NCBI GenBank assembly: GCA_021296235.1
Contig: JAGWAS010000002.1
Location: 112,720 to 176,719 of the forward strand
Reading direction: 5' to 3'
DNA from: Paracoccaceae bacterium
GTDB lineage: Bacteria; Pseudomonadota; Alphaproteobacteria; Rhodobacterales; Rhodobacteraceae
Length of the DNA: 64,000 nucleotides
The position numbers and the translations under genes were made by a program. Shown piece by piece: positions 63,617-64,000 of this stretch; the first letter of the stretch is position 1; each line of letters starts with the position of its first letter. The notes beneath the pieces were generated by a model. It was not told where the DNA came from, did not search any database, and was given only the letters and a program-made list of their open reading frames with translations.

Positions 63617-64000
63617 TTGCACAACAATCCGTGGGTTGAGGCCTTCATTGAGGCCATGTTTGCGGAGAGATCCGCATCCCTGAACACCTGCGAGGCGTAC
63701 TCGCGGGATTTGACCCAATTCATCCAATTTATCGAAGGTGAGGGCAAGGAACTCCGATCGGTTGTAGAGACTGACGTTGAACTGCACCTGCGACAGCTCG
63801 CTGAATCCGGAATTGCTGCATCGACCCGCTCAAGGCACCTCTCGGCGTTGCGCCAGTTCTTTAGATTCGCCAACTCGGAGGGCTGGACGGGTGGTGATCC
63901 CACGCACAGAATCAAGAATCCCAAACTCGGCAGGAACCTGCCGACGGTGCTGTCGCCACAGGAAATCGACACCATGTTGTCGGTTGCCCGGAGTTTTGGG
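63617..64000 (+). CDS. xerD: Tyrosine recombinase XerD, 5' part (runs off the window)
   Basis: Only the first 128 residues are in the window: the N-terminal SAM-like core-binding domain (NPWVEAFIEAM, AYSRDLTQFIQFI, STRSRHLSALRQFFRFANSEGW) and the start of the catalytic domain (PKLGRNLPTVLSPQEID). The catalytic Arg/His/Tyr residues lie beyond base 64000. TTG 63617 with AGGA about 10 bases before it is the likely start; TTG 63587 is possible. Position beside aroK supports XerD, the chromosome-dimer resolvase, over a phage integrase. Confidence 0.88.
   Translation, partial: MHNNPWVEAFIEAMFAERSASLNTCEAYSRDLTQFIQFIEGEGKELRSVVETDVELHLRQLAESGIAASTRSRHLSALRQFFRFANSEGWTGGDPTHRIKNPKLGRNLPTVLSPQEIDTMLSVARSFG

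Noticed and set aside
1..64000. Prophage, IS element, CRISPR array or integrative element
   Set aside because: No transposase, phage structural gene, regular spaced repeats or att duplication seen; xerD and the tRNAs are in housekeeping contexts.

Overview
The window reads as a continuous piece of an alphaproteobacterial chromosome, most likely Rhodobacterales or a close marine relative. The evidence is gene order and control signals rather than any single gene: ntrB-ntrC-ntrY-ntrX followed by trkA and hfq; an rrf2/cysteine desulfurase/sufBCD/YIP1/sufS operon behind an Irr-type iron-control palindrome; direct-repeat LexA boxes (GTTC-N7-GTTC) at recA; an NtrC without the GAFTGA loop; and a corrinoid/methyl-folate module typical of roseobacters. 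G+C looks moderate by eye; I did not compute it. I see no IS element, prophage or CRISPR array. Nearly every gene is a housekeeping or central-metabolism gene.

Layout. 1-9716 (+): two-component nitrogen/redox regulators ntrB, ntrC, ntrY, ntrX, then potassium uptake trkA-trkH, then hfq. 9759-23337: mixed singletons (penicillin/acyl-homoserine-lactone acylase family, beta-hydroxyacid dehydrogenase family, SYLF lipoprotein-like protein, divergent hemB/mfd, FrnE-like DsbA protein, aquaporin, a 0.67 kb non-coding gap with a likely minus-strand sRNA, a YejA-like peptide-binding protein, DUF502). 23767-25915: rpsB, with a long repeat-containing acidic tail, and tsf. 26009-28555 (-): aroQ, a TIM-barrel isomerase and a fatty-acid desaturase. 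28642-32078 (-): phosphate control phoR, pstB, phoU, phoB with no pstSCA. 32180-41138 (-): tRNA-Arg and the SUF iron-sulfur operon, including three YIP1 membrane genes and a broken cupin gene. 41293-51402: alpha/beta hydrolase, COQ10/RatA-like protein, lipA, icd, DUF1330, alaS, an orphan DNA-methyltransferase-like gene, recA and an MBL hydrolase. 51492-56859: rlmE, then divergently a four-gene C1/corrinoid module (virulence-factor domain, MTHFR-like, methyl-THF methyltransferase, Fe-S ASKHA corrinoid activator) and tRNA-Gly. 56872-60196 (-): pgi and zwf without pgl. 60432-64000: radical SAM protein, aroB and aroK (-), a 44-residue membrane peptide and the start of xerD.

How they fit together: the main themes are nitrogen (Ntr), phosphate (Pho) and iron/Fe-S (Irr, IscR-like, SUF) homeostasis, with LipA, the radical SAM protein and the corrinoid activator as Fe-S clients. 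The four-gene C1 module is the least ordinary system. Its members suggest folate-bound methyl groups being passed to a corrinoid protein encoded elsewhere, with a dedicated reductive activator. This matches what is known of split, cobalamin-dependent methionine synthesis in roseobacters, but that link is inference here.
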